From NCBI GenBank assembly GCA_046331705.1, contig JAXLQJ010000047.1, forward strand, positions 1 through 57,365: a stretch of DNA of 57,365 nucleotides, read 5' to 3'. Origin of the DNA: JADJOY01 sp046331705 [NCBI: bacterium]. GTDB taxonomy: Bacteria; JADJOY01. A model generated the notes under the pieces. That model worked only from the letters and a program-made list of their open reading frames with translations. It had not been told where the DNA came from and ran no database searches. The translations under genes and the position numbers were made by a program. Shown here in pieces: positions 35,007 through 43,079 of this stretch (within the stretch, counting starts at the first letter, position 1; every line of letters begins with the position of its first letter).

Positions 35007-35642
35007 TCAGGGACCACGCAGCGCGTTGATGTACGCCTCGGGCGCACCGCCGGAGCGAAGCTGCTGGGTGAGGCTTTCCGCGCGCGCGGGATCGCGCAGG
35101 CCTTCGATGTCCTCGAGGAAATAACCCGCGTTCTCGATCTGGCGCACCATCTTCGGAGGCAGCGGCTTCGAGTCGTAGAAGAATCGCTGCAGGAAGCTCT
35201 CGTCCACGCCAGCGACGCGGGCGATGTCGAGGAGGCTCTGGTCGACGGCGTAGTGATACTCCGCCTCGAGCAGCACCTTGGCCACGCCGCGTTGCTGGTG
35301 ACGCCGGAACGTGTCCTCGCGGATCTCGCGCGGCAGGATCATGTCGACGGGATCGAGGTTCTCGACTTGGACGTAGCCCTGCGCCTCGATCTGCGACCAC
35401 GCTTCGCGGGCACGCGACACGTCGTCACCGCGGGCCTCCCGCTGGTCGAGAAGCTCGCGGATCTTCTCGGTGGAAACGGTGCCGGTGAGCGGGGTGCCGT
35501 TGTCGTCCGTGACCTGTTGCGCCGCTGCGCGGCTGGGCGCCGTGAGCACCGCGCAGGTCGCGAGCAGCATCACGAGCCGCGTCACGAGCGCCGCCGGCTC
35601 GACCGGGCGACGCGACGCTCGACGCGATTGCGCAGGGCTCAT
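35007..35642 (-). CDS. Exported protein of unknown function
   Basis: This 211-residue protein has a signal peptide with a long basic head (LVTRLVMLLATCAVLTAPSR, cleavage near AAAQ). The mature part is mostly alpha-helical and acidic: TVSTEKIRELLDQREARGDD, HYAVDQSLLDIARVAGVDES, FLQRFFYDSKPLPPKMVRQI. I do not recognise a family and see no Cys or catalytic motif. It lies 108 bases upstream of the FadL pair on the same strand and may be part of the same transcript. A shorter start at an internal GTG is possible. Confidence 0.7.
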   Translation of the reverse strand: MSPAQSRRASRRPVEPAALVTRLVMLLATCAVLTAPSRAAAQQVTDDNGTPLTGTVSTEKIRELLDQREARGDDVSRAREAWSQIEAQGYVQVENLDPVDMILPREIREDTFRRHQQRGVAKVLLEAEYHYAVDQSLLDIARVAGVDESFLQRFFYDSKPLPPKMVRQIENAGYFLEDIEGLRDPARAESLTQQLRSGGAPEAYINALRGP

Positions 35643-35745
35643 GGCGGCGGCAGCCTAGCAAAGCCGAAGGCGGTGCAGCAACGCCGACGCGCCGGCCGCG
35701 CGCGCACCGCAGCGCTCGAAACCATGCCCGGCGGCTGATTTCGCG

Positions 35746-35775
35746 TTGCTTGGCCCGCGCCGCCTGGGCTACCAT
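35746..35775 (+). promoter_or_regulatory. Promoter of the HEAT-repeat gene
   Basis: TTGCTT (35746-35751) and TACCAT (35770-35775) are separated by 18 bases on the plus strand. The transcript would begin near 35782, about 70 bases before GTG 35851. The 208-base gap holds nothing else I can support. Confidence 0.4.
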
Positions 35776-35850
35776 CCTCCGGCTGGCTCGTGATCGCGCT
35801 CAGCCTGAGAACGCGATCCACCTCGCGATCACCCCGTCCGAGGATCCTTC

Positions 35851-38619
35851 GTGAAAGCAGAAGAAGCCGAGTTCACGATCAGCAAGATCGCGTCGGCAGC
35901 CCACCGCGCCGGCGACTCGGCGCAGAAGCTGGCCCTGCTCGGGAAGCAGATCCTCGACTTCCCCCCGGACGACCAAGCGCTGTTGATGTCGACCATCGGG
36001 GCGCGTGCCTCGGAGGATCCGGCGTGCGGTCGCCTGCTGTTGCTGCTCGCGGACGTCGTGGGCTTCAAGACCGCGATCGGCAGCGACAAGTTCGAGAAGC
36101 TCCGCCAGACGCTGAGCGGGCGGCCGCAGGGAGCGGCCGTGGAGCGCTACTTCCGGGCGCTCGCGGCGCTCGACACCGATCGCCTGCACCTCTTCCGCGC
36201 CAAGACCGCGATCATGCTCCAGACCGTGTCGATGCTGAACGACAAGATGGAGCAAGAGCGCCTGCCGCTCATCAAGATCAACGGCTACGAGGTGGCCGAG
36301 CGCGTCGTCAACGAGTCTGGGCTGGAAGACAACTCGATCCGGATCGACCTCGCGAACTGGGTCGGCAAGCAGGGGTTACCCACCGCGCGCGACGTGCTGC
36401 TCGAAGCCGACTTCGAGGAGGTCGACGACGAGACGTTCCTGTCCAACCTGAACGACGAGCAGGTGCGCATCCTCGGCCAGGCCTCCGGCTTGGGCGTGAT
36501 GCTCGGAACGGGCGGCGCGGCCAAGCTCTCGGAGGCCGTGGCGCAGCGGCAGGCGCTCTTCATCTTGAAGCGCTTCTGCCTGCTGGTGCGCAGCGCCACC
36601 ATGTACCCGCCTGACCATCCCGGGCTGCCGCCGGCGTTCGAGGCGCTCAAGTCCACCATCGACAGCGCGATCGAGGACAAGGAACAGGTCACGATCACGG
36701 TGATGGGCGGCGACATCCTCCTCGACGACTTCAAGATCCGCAAGGAAGACCGGTTCAAGAAGACGTTCTGCGACATCTTCGACGAGCGCCAGGTCTCTTC
36801 GGTGACGTTCCGCCAGGGGCTCACCGTCGACGAGGTGAAGACGTTCACCTACTGCTTCACCGAGAGCCCCAAGATGGTGAAGGACAAGGGGGGCGTCCGC
36901 AAGATCCTGCAGCGCAAGAACATCACCAACATCGTCGTCGACCAGTTCAAGTACGGCGTGGTCGCGGACGACGGCAAGGCCGCCGTCGAAGGGCACGCGG
37001 TCGCCTCGGACGATCACCTCCTGGAAAGCCTCATCTACAACCAGGTGATCGACAAGCTCGAGAAGGGTGGCAGCATCCAGACCCTGTCGGTCGAGGAGGT
37101 CGGCTCGTTCTTCAAGGACATCCTGGCGAACCCCGACGAGGACAAGCGCAAGGCGCTGGCGCGCATGCTGGTGACGCTCGACCCCGAGCTGGTCGAGAAG
37201 GGCTTCCTCTCGAGCCCCGAGATGCGGCGCAACCTGTCCTGGTCGGCGGCGCGCAAGACCCTCGATCACATGTTCCGCGAGCTGGGCGTGGGCGACTACG
37301 AGGCGAAGGAGCACGCGCTCGAGACCATCGCGCAGCTCACCGACCTGGCGATCACCCGCCACAAAGAGCAGACGGTCACGTCGATCACCAAGCGGATGCT
37401 CGACTACATCGCGAATCAGGAGACCGATCCCGACCTCATTCGCATGGCCGCCCGCGTCTACTCGACGATGGCCATCACCTACCTGCGACGCAGGCGCATG
37501 GAGCAAGGCAAGGACTTCCTCGACATTCTCGTGCAGCTCGCCAACGGCGAGAACGAGATCCGTCTCGGACAGGACGAGAGGGCCGCGACCGCGTACGTGA
37601 GCTTCGACGACCGGCCCGAGGTCCCGCAGATCGCACGCGACGCGCTGCGCGCGGTCGGCCAGGAAGACGACGTGGTGGACATCCTGATCGCCGGCGCCAT
37701 CGACTCGGAGGCCACGCGCGCGCAGCCCGCGTCGGAGATGCTGGAAGCGATCGAGTCCGACCTCGTGGTCGGCAAGCTCTTCCAGGTCTTCGTCGATCCC
37801 GACCGCGCGGTGCGCTCGCGCGCCTACCAGATCCTGAAGCGGCTCGGGAAGCGCTCCTTGCGCAGCATCCGCGTCGCCCTCGACGATCGCAAGGCGGCCA
37901 CGTTCCCCGGCCGCGACCCGTCGACGGGAATCTTCCAGCAAGAGTCGGAGTGGTTCATCCTGCGCAACTGCATGGGACTGCTCGCGGAGATCGACCCGAC
38001 CCTCGCCGAGCCGTACCTCGTCGAGCTGGCCGCCGACCGCGACCACCGCGTCCGCAAGGAGGCGCTCCAGCTCCTGCTGCGCTCGGGATTGCCGAGCGCG
38101 ACCATTCAAGTGAAGAAGGCGCTCAAGGACTCGAAGGCGGAGGTTCGCGACACCGCGATCTTCGGGCTCGGAGTGCTGCGCGACGAGGAAACGGTCGACA
38201 CGCTGATCGACATCTTCCTGCGCTACGAGCAGCACCGCAAAGCCGTGCTGGAGGCCATGGAGCGCATCGCCTCGCCGACCGTCGCGCGCTTCCTGCTCAA
38301 GGCGCTCGAGGCCGTCGACGCGAGCACGTCGCGCAAGCGAAAGACCGATTTCCCCGTCGAGAAGGAGGCCATCCTGGGCGCCATCGGCAGCCTGGGCGCG
38401 ATCGGCGGGACCGAGGTGGTTCAGGCGCTCGACGCGTTCGTGGAGCGCTGGTCGAGCCCGCTCAAGCGGATCTTCTTCCGACCCGTGAAGGGGATGATGT
38501 CGTTCCAGGACTCGCTCAACGCGGCCAAGAACGCGCTCACCCTCGCGCGGCGAAGATCCGGCGGGCGTTCGGGGACCGTGACCGTGACGGCGCGCGAGCC
38601 GTCGACGGCCACGGCCTGA
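35851..38619 (+). CDS. Large HEAT-repeat protein, unknown function
   Basis: This 922-residue cytoplasmic protein starts at GTG (KAEEAEFTISKIASAAHRAG), preceded by GAGG. It has no membrane segment or signal. The first 250 residues are helical. Residues about 250-370 hold a mixed alpha/beta segment (VTITVMGGDILLDDFKIRKE, VSSVTFRQGLTVDEVKTFTY). The C-terminal half is a HEAT/Armadillo-type solenoid: DPDRAVRSRAYQILKRLGKR, LAADRDHRVRKEALQLLLRS, LKDSKAEVRDTAIFGLGVLR. Such solenoids bind proteins. It lies alone with its own promoter and a GC-rich hairpin after the stop. I cannot name a function. The mixed segment is not one I recognise. Confidence 0.88.
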   Translation: MKAEEAEFTISKIASAAHRAGDSAQKLALLGKQILDFPPDDQALLMSTIGARASEDPACGRLLLLLADVVGFKTAIGSDKFEKLRQTLSGRPQGAAVERYFRALAALDTDRLHLFRAKTAIMLQTVSMLNDKMEQERLPLIKINGYEVAERVVNESGLEDNSIRIDLANWVGKQGLPTARDVLLEADFEEVDDETFLSNLNDEQVRILGQASGLGVMLGTGGAAKLSEAVAQRQALFILKRFCLLVRSATMYPPDHPGLPPAFEALKSTIDSAIEDKEQVTITVMGGDILLDDFKIRKEDRFKKTFCDIFDERQVSSVTFRQGLTVDEVKTFTYCFTESPKMVKDKGGVRKILQRKNITNIVVDQFKYGVVADDGKAAVEGHAVASDDHLLESLIYNQVIDKLEKGGSIQTLSVEEVGSFFKDILANPDEDKRKALARMLVTLDPELVEKGFLSSPEMRRNLSWSAARKTLDHMFRELGVGDYEAKEHALETIAQLTDLAITRHKEQTVTSITKRMLDYIANQETDPDLIRMAARVYSTMAITYLRRRRMEQGKDFLDILVQLANGENEIRLGQDERAATAYVSFDDRPEVPQIARDALRAVGQEDDVVDILIAGAIDSEATRAQPASEMLEAIESDLVVGKLFQVFVDPDRAVRSRAYQILKRLGKRSLRSIRVALDDRKAATFPGRDPSTGIFQQESEWFILRNCMGLLAEIDPTLAEPYLVELAADRDHRVRKEALQLLLRSGLPSATIQVKKALKDSKAEVRDTAIFGLGVLRDEETVDTLIDIFLRYEQHRKAVLEAMERIASPTVARFLLKALEAVDASTSRKRKTDFPVEKEAILGAIGSLGAIGGTEVVQALDAFVERWSSPLKRIFFRPVKGMMSFQDSLNAAKNALTLARRRSGGRSGTVTVTAREPSTATA

Positions 38620-38631
38620 GCGGGGCCAGGC

Positions 38632-38658
38632 CTCGCCCCCCTTCACCGCAGGGGCGAG
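38632..38658. terminator. GC-rich hairpin between convergent genes
   Basis: CTCGCCCC and GGGGCGAG form a perfect eight-base stem around a loop of 11 bases, between the stops of the HEAT-repeat gene and mtnP. There is no T-run, so it may be a bidirectional or Rho-assisted terminator. Confidence 0.4.
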
Positions 38659-38665
38659 TGGGCCG

Positions 38666-39520
38666 TCACAGGTACTTGCCGGCGATCAGGCTCAGGCGCT
38701 CGCGGACTTCGACCGAGATGAGCGAGCGATCGGTCAAGATCGCGTGCTCGAGCGCCTTGGGACAGCCGCAGCTGCGCACCCCCGGGATCTGCGTCACCGC
38801 CAGCTTCAGGATGCGCTGCGCGGTCTCGACGTTGGTGCGCATGATCTCGAGCACCGCCTCGATCGAGACGTCTTCCTCGGTTTCGTGCCAGCAGTCGTAG
38901 TCCGTCGACAGCGCCAGCGTCGCGTAGCAGATCTCCGCCTCCCGCGCGAGCTTCGCCTCCGGGATGTTGGTCATCCCGATCACGTCGACGCCCCAGGTCC
39001 GGTAGACCTTGGACTCGGCGCGCGTCGAGAACTGCGGGCCTTCCATGCACAGATAGGTGCCGCCCTTGTGCACGGTGGCGTTGGCCTGGTCGGCCGCGTC
39101 GCCGATGATCTTCCACAAGACCGGGCAGACGGGGTCCGCGAACGTCACGTGCGCGGCGACTCCGTTGCCGAAGAACGTCGGGACCCGCGACTTGGTGCGG
39201 TCGAAGAACTGATCCGGCACCACCATGTGGCCCGGGTGGATGTGTTCCTTCATGCTGCCGACGGCGCTCACCGAGAAGATCCACTCGACACCGAGCTGCT
39301 TCATGCCGTGGATGTTGGCGCGGAAGTTGATCTCGTGCGGGAGGATGCGATGCCCGCGGCCGTGCCGGGACAGAAACACCATCTTGGTGCCTGCCAGCGA
39401 ACCGACGATGTACGAGTCGGAGGGATCTCCGAACGGAGTCGAGAGGCGCACTTCCTCGATTCCCTCGAGCGACTCCATCACGTACAGACCGCTTCCTCCG
39501 ATGACTCCAACCGTCGCCAT
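38666..39520 (-). CDS. mtnP: 5'-methylthioadenosine phosphorylase
   Basis: This 284-residue protein belongs to the PNP/MTAP family and splits methylthioadenosine with phosphate to adenine and methylthioribose-1-phosphate. The phosphate-site loop is VGVIGGSGLYVMESLEG and FLSRHGRGHRILPHEINFRA. YLCMEGPQFSTRAESKVYRT and MTNIPEAKLAREAEICYATL are the substrate-binding blocks. LSTDYDCWHETEEDVS carries the Asp pair that marks MTA rather than guanosine use. A strong Shine-Dalgarno AGGAGG lies four bases before ATG 39520. It follows rlmN by 55 bases. MTA is a by-product of SAM chemistry, relevant here because several SAM-using genes lie in the window. Confidence 0.95.
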   Translation of the reverse strand: MATVGVIGGSGLYVMESLEGIEEVRLSTPFGDPSDSYIVGSLAGTKMVFLSRHGRGHRILPHEINFRANIHGMKQLGVEWIFSVSAVGSMKEHIHPGHMVVPDQFFDRTKSRVPTFFGNGVAAHVTFADPVCPVLWKIIGDAADQANATVHKGGTYLCMEGPQFSTRAESKVYRTWGVDVIGMTNIPEAKLAREAEICYATLALSTDYDCWHETEEDVSIEAVLEIMRTNVETAQRILKLAVTQIPGVRSCGCPKALEHAILTDRSLISVEVRERLSLIAGKYL

Positions 39521-39524
39521 GCAT

Positions 39525-39530
39525 CCTCCT
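39525..39530 (-). promoter_or_regulatory. Shine-Dalgarno of mtnP
   Basis: AGGAGG four bases before ATG 39520 fixes the start of mtnP. The frame is open further upstream but has no ribosome site there. Confidence 0.6.
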
Positions 39531-39575
39531 CGGCCGTTCGCGGGACCCACGCGGGCACCCGATTCGCTCGGCAGC

Positions 39576-40688
39576 TCAATGAGTGATCTTCGGTTCCGTT
39601 CGCCCAAGCATGCCACACGCCGCGCTCACGTCGGCCCCGCGGGTGCGGCGAACCATGACCGCGTAGCCGTCGGCGCGCAGGCCCTCGGCGAACGCCTCGA
39701 TCCGTTCGAGCGGCGACGATCGGTACGGCGCCTCGGGAAACGCGTTGAACGGGATGAGGTTGACCTTGCAGCGCGTGCCGCGCAGCAGTTTGGCGAGGCG
39801 TCGTCGATCCGCGTCCGAGTCGTTCACGCCGTCGAGCATCGTGTACTCGAACGTGATTCGGCTGCGCTTCGCGAGCGGCAGCGCGGCGCATGCGGCCAGC
39901 AGCGCGTGCAAGCCGTAGCGGCGATTCGAGGGCACCAGCTCGCTGCGCGAGGCCTCGGTGGTGGCGTGCAACGACACCGCGAGCTCCACCTTGGTGCGCC
40001 GGAGCAGCTCCTCCATCTGCGGCACCAACCCCACGGTGGACACGGTGATCCGACGCGGCGAGATGGCCAACCCGGAGGATTGGGTCAGGATGTCGATCGC
40101 GGCGATGACGTGGTCGAGATTCGCGAGCGGCTCGCCCTGCCCCATGAACACCAGGTTGGTGATGCGGGCGTCGGCGCCGGCGTGCGCGGCGGCCGCCATC
40201 ACCTGCCCGACGATCTCGCCCGGGCGTAGATTGCGCCCGAAGCCGCGGTAGCCGGTGAGACAGAAGCGGCAGGCATACGCGCAACCGACCTGGCTCGACA
40301 CGCAGAGCGTCAGGCGCCGCCCATCGGGAATCAGCACGGATTCCACGGCGCGGCCATCGGCGAGACCGAACAAGAACTTCTCGGTGCCGTCGCCGGCCCG
40401 CACCACCTCGAGCACCGGAAGGTCCGAGAAGCGCAGCTCCCCCTCGAGCCGGGCGCGCAGCTCCTTCGAGAGCGTGTGCATCGCGGCGAAGGTGCGATGG
40501 CCGCGCTTGTAGACGAACCCCCAGATCTGATCGGCGCGAAACGGCGCCTCGCCGAGCGAGCCGAGGATCGCGCGCAGCTCGGGAAGCGTGAGGTCGCGCA
40601 AGTCCGGACGCGCGTCGCCGCCGCCGACCGTCGCCTCCGGATGTGGCGTGCCCACGGCCTCGTCGCGAGTCTCCGAGCCTTCCGCCAT
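39576..40688 (-). CDS. rlmN: 23S rRNA (A2503-C2)/tRNA (A37-C2) methyltransferase RlmN
   Basis: This 370-residue radical SAM enzyme methylates C2 of adenosine in 23S rRNA and tRNA through a Cys-linked intermediate. The cluster motif is Cys136, Cys140 and Cys143 in VGCAYACRFCLTGYRGFG. LVFMGQGEPLANLDHVIAAI and RITVSTVGLVPQMEELLRRT follow. ELAVSLHATTEASRSELVPS, FEYTMLDGVNDSDADRRRLA and the second catalytic Cys in GADVSAACGMLG are all conserved. I chose ATG 40688 (MAEGSETRDEAVGTPHPEA), four bases after the upstream stop, over ATG 40712, which overlaps that gene. Confidence 0.95.
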   Translation of the reverse strand: MAEGSETRDEAVGTPHPEATVGGGDARPDLRDLTLPELRAILGSLGEAPFRADQIWGFVYKRGHRTFAAMHTLSKELRARLEGELRFSDLPVLEVVRAGDGTEKFLFGLADGRAVESVLIPDGRRLTLCVSSQVGCAYACRFCLTGYRGFGRNLRPGEIVGQVMAAAAHAGADARITNLVFMGQGEPLANLDHVIAAIDILTQSSGLAISPRRITVSTVGLVPQMEELLRRTKVELAVSLHATTEASRSELVPSNRRYGLHALLAACAALPLAKRSRITFEYTMLDGVNDSDADRRRLAKLLRGTRCKVNLIPFNAFPEAPYRSSPLERIEAFAEGLRADGYAVMVRRTRGADVSAACGMLGRTEPKITH

Positions 40689-40692
40689 CGCT

Positions 40693-41358
40693 TCAGCTCG
40701 CCGCCGCGGCACCGGGGCGGAGGTAGCGTAGATAGACGAAGCCGTCGACGACGCGTACGTCGCCGAGCGCGAGCTCGCGCAGCGCCCGCGCAGCCGCCCC
40801 GCGAGCCCTGGGCAGGCCGCCGCCGCAGCGCGGGCTCAAGGTCAGACACACCTCGTCGACACGGTCGCTCTCGAGGAACGCCGCGGCGATCGTCGGGCCG
40901 CCCTCCACCAGCAAGCGCGCGACGCCGCGGCGCGCCAGCGCGGCGATCGCAGCGTCGACCAGCCCTGCACGGGAGTCGAGGACCTCGATCTCGGCGCGCG
41001 CGGCGTGGCGCGCCGCACGCGCTGCGCCGACGGCCGACACCAGCAGCAAGGGACGCGGCTCGGCCGCAGCGAAGAGCCGCGCGTCTCCCGCGAGCTCGCC
41101 CGCCGCCGACACCACCACGGGCAGCGGCTGCTCGCTCATGCCGGCCGCCAGACGCTCGGTCCGGCGCGCCGGCGACCGCACCGAGAGCGTCGGATTCTCG
41201 CCACGGATCGTGGCGGCGCCCACCAGCACCGCGTCACTCGCCGCCCGCACGGCGTCCATCCAGCTGCGATCGTGACGGCTGGAGAGCTCCGCCGATCCGC
41301 CGTGCCGATCGACGACGCCGCCGTCGATCCCGAGCACCGAGTTGAGGGTGACCCACAC
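40693..41358 (-). CDS. RibD C-terminal-type reductase (dihydrofolate-reductase fold)
   Basis: This 221-residue protein begins at a GTG with VWVTLNSVLGIDGGVVDRHG and matches the RibD_C reductase domain. Other matches are SWMDAVRAASDAVLVGAATI, RGENPTLSVRSP and RLLVEGGPTIAAAFLESDRV with LPRARGAAARAL. In bifunctional RibD this domain reduces the ribosyl group of the riboflavin precursor with NADPH. Here the N-terminal deaminase domain is absent, so it may be a stand-alone reductase of riboflavin or of another pathway. It is directly upstream of rlmN with a four-base gap, and divergent from pepA. Confidence 0.85.
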   Translation of the reverse strand: MWVTLNSVLGIDGGVVDRHGGSAELSSRHDRSWMDAVRAASDAVLVGAATIRGENPTLSVRSPARRTERLAAGMSEQPLPVVVSAAGELAGDARLFAAAEPRPLLLVSAVGAARAARHAARAEIEVLDSRAGLVDAAIAALARRGVARLLVEGGPTIAAAFLESDRVDEVCLTLSPRCGGGLPRARGAAARALRELALGDVRVVDGFVYLRYLRPGAAAAS

Positions 41359-41525
41359 GTCGTCTCCGATCCCATCCCGCGTCGGCGCGCCCGGACGAGG
41401 ACCCGCTCCGAGCTGCCCGCGCGAACGCGGAGCATAGCCCGCGTCGCCGCGCGTCGGCCGTCCCGGCCTCCTTCCGCGCTCCCCGTCTTGACCGGACCCG
41501 GCAGGTCGGTTTTCCTCCGCGCGCC

Positions 41526-43046
41526 GTGTCGATCGAAGATCCTTCCGTCCCCAAGGTGGCGTTCAGCGCCGAACCGCTCGACCGCAGCCGCGTCGATGCG
41601 CTGATCGTTCCCGTGCTGGAAGGCGAGAAGCACGATCGCGGGCCCACGTTCGCCACCCTCGACCGCGCGCTCGAAGGCTGGCTGAGCGAGCTGGTTCAAG
41701 ACCAGGCGTTCCGCGCCAAGCCGTGTTGCGTGCTGAGCGTGCCGGCCCCGAGCGGCGCGTCCCCGAAGCGCTACGTGCTGGTCGGGATGGGGCCGGCGGC
41801 GAAGGTGGACACGGGGCTCGTGCGCCGGGTGCACGCCAAGGCGGTGCGCTCGCTCGCGCCCGGCGCCCAATCCGTCGCGATCCCGCTCCCCGGCGCGGAA
41901 GGCGCCGACTGGCTCGCCGCCGCGATCGAGGGGCTCGCCCTGGGCTCCTACTCGTTCCTGCGCTACCGCAGCAGCAACGAGGATCCGCCGCCCTGCGTGC
42001 GGCGCATCGTCGTCCACACCGCACGGCGCGACGACATCCTGGAGCGGGCGGTGCGCGAGGCGCAGGTCGCCTGCGCCGCGACGCATTGGGCGCGCGATCT
42101 GGTGAACGAGCCGCCCAGCGCCATGGGGCCAGCCCACATCGCCGCGCAAGCCCGTCGCTTCGAGCGGCGCGGCGGGCTGCGCGTTCGGGTCCTCGGCAAG
42201 CGCGAGCTCGAGCGACGTGGCATGGGCGGGATCCTCGGCGTCGCGGCGGGCAGCGAGTCCGAACCGAAGCTGATCCACGTCGAGTATCAACCCAGCGGTC
42301 GCGCGACGCATTCCGTGGCGCTGATCGGCAAGGGCGTCACCTTCGACTCGGGCGGGCTCTCGCTCAAGCCGCCCGCCTCGATGACCACGATGAAATGCGA
42401 CATGGCGGGCGCCGCCGCGGTGCTCGCCGTGGTCCGCGCCGCGAGCCAGCTGCGGCTCAAGGTGCGCGTCCACGCGGTGGTTCCGGCGGCGGAGAACATG
42501 CCCGGGCCACGCGCGATCAAGCCCGGCGACGTGCTCACCATCGCCAACGGCAAGACCGTCGAGGTGCTGAACACGGATGCCGAGGGACGGCTGCTGCTCG
42601 CGGACGCGCTCACCTACGCAGAGGAGCTGCGCGTCGACGAGGTGATCGACCTCGCCACGCTGACCGGTGCCTGCGTGATCGCGCTGGGCAACGACGTCGC
42701 CGCCGTGTATTCGCGCGATCCCGATCTCGCGATCCGGCTGCGCCGGGCCGGGGACGCGGCAGGTGAGCCGCTCTGGGAGATGCCGCTGGTCGAGGCCTAC
42801 AAGAAAGAGATCAAGAGCGACATCGCCGATCTCAAGAACGTCGGCGGTCGATTCGCGGGTAGCATCACCGCCGCGTTGTTCCTCTCCGAGTTCGTCAAGA
42901 CCGAACGCTGGGCGCATCTCGACATCGCCGGTCCCGCCTTCGCCGAGACGCCGCCGGACCTCGGCCCCAAGGGCGCAACCGGGTTCGCGGTGCGCACGCT
43001 GCTGCGTTACCTGATCGCGCTCGGCGAGCCGCAAGCGTCGAGCTGA
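41526..43046 (+). CDS. pepA: Leucyl aminopeptidase (M17)
   Basis: This 506-residue M17 metallo-aminopeptidase removes N-terminal residues from peptides in the cytoplasm. The metal and substrate motifs are intact: ALIGKGVTFDSGGLSLKPPA, SMTTMKCDMAGAAAVLA and the signature NTDAEGRL at residues 349-356. They are followed by LATLTGACVIALGNDVAAVY and DIADLKNVGGRFAGSITAAL. The N-terminal 165 residues are the less conserved macro-like domain. It starts at GTG 41526 and converges on the cyclase gene. The family is normally hexameric. Confidence 0.95.
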   Translation: MSIEDPSVPKVAFSAEPLDRSRVDALIVPVLEGEKHDRGPTFATLDRALEGWLSELVQDQAFRAKPCCVLSVPAPSGASPKRYVLVGMGPAAKVDTGLVRRVHAKAVRSLAPGAQSVAIPLPGAEGADWLAAAIEGLALGSYSFLRYRSSNEDPPPCVRRIVVHTARRDDILERAVREAQVACAATHWARDLVNEPPSAMGPAHIAAQARRFERRGGLRVRVLGKRELERRGMGGILGVAAGSESEPKLIHVEYQPSGRATHSVALIGKGVTFDSGGLSLKPPASMTTMKCDMAGAAAVLAVVRAASQLRLKVRVHAVVPAAENMPGPRAIKPGDVLTIANGKTVEVLNTDAEGRLLLADALTYAEELRVDEVIDLATLTGACVIALGNDVAAVYSRDPDLAIRLRRAGDAAGEPLWEMPLVEAYKKEIKSDIADLKNVGGRFAGSITAALFLSEFVKTERWAHLDIAGPAFAETPPDLGPKGATGFAVRTLLRYLIALGEPQASS

Positions 43047-43047
43047 T

Positions 43048-43063
43048 CCCCGCCCACGCGGGG
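43048..43063. terminator. GC hairpin between pepA and cyclase gene
   Basis: CCCCGC-CCAC-GCGGGG lies directly after the pepA stop and 17 bases before the stop of the convergent gene. It has no T-run. Confidence 0.35.
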
Positions 43064-43079
43064 CCGGCGCGGCGCGCGC

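Noticed and set aside
36376-38646. A 756-codon open frame on the minus strand opposite the HEAT-repeat gene
   Set aside because: It is a mirror of a GC-rich gene: the translation is Arg/His/Leu/Glu-rich with no domain, while the opposite strand gives a clear solenoid protein.
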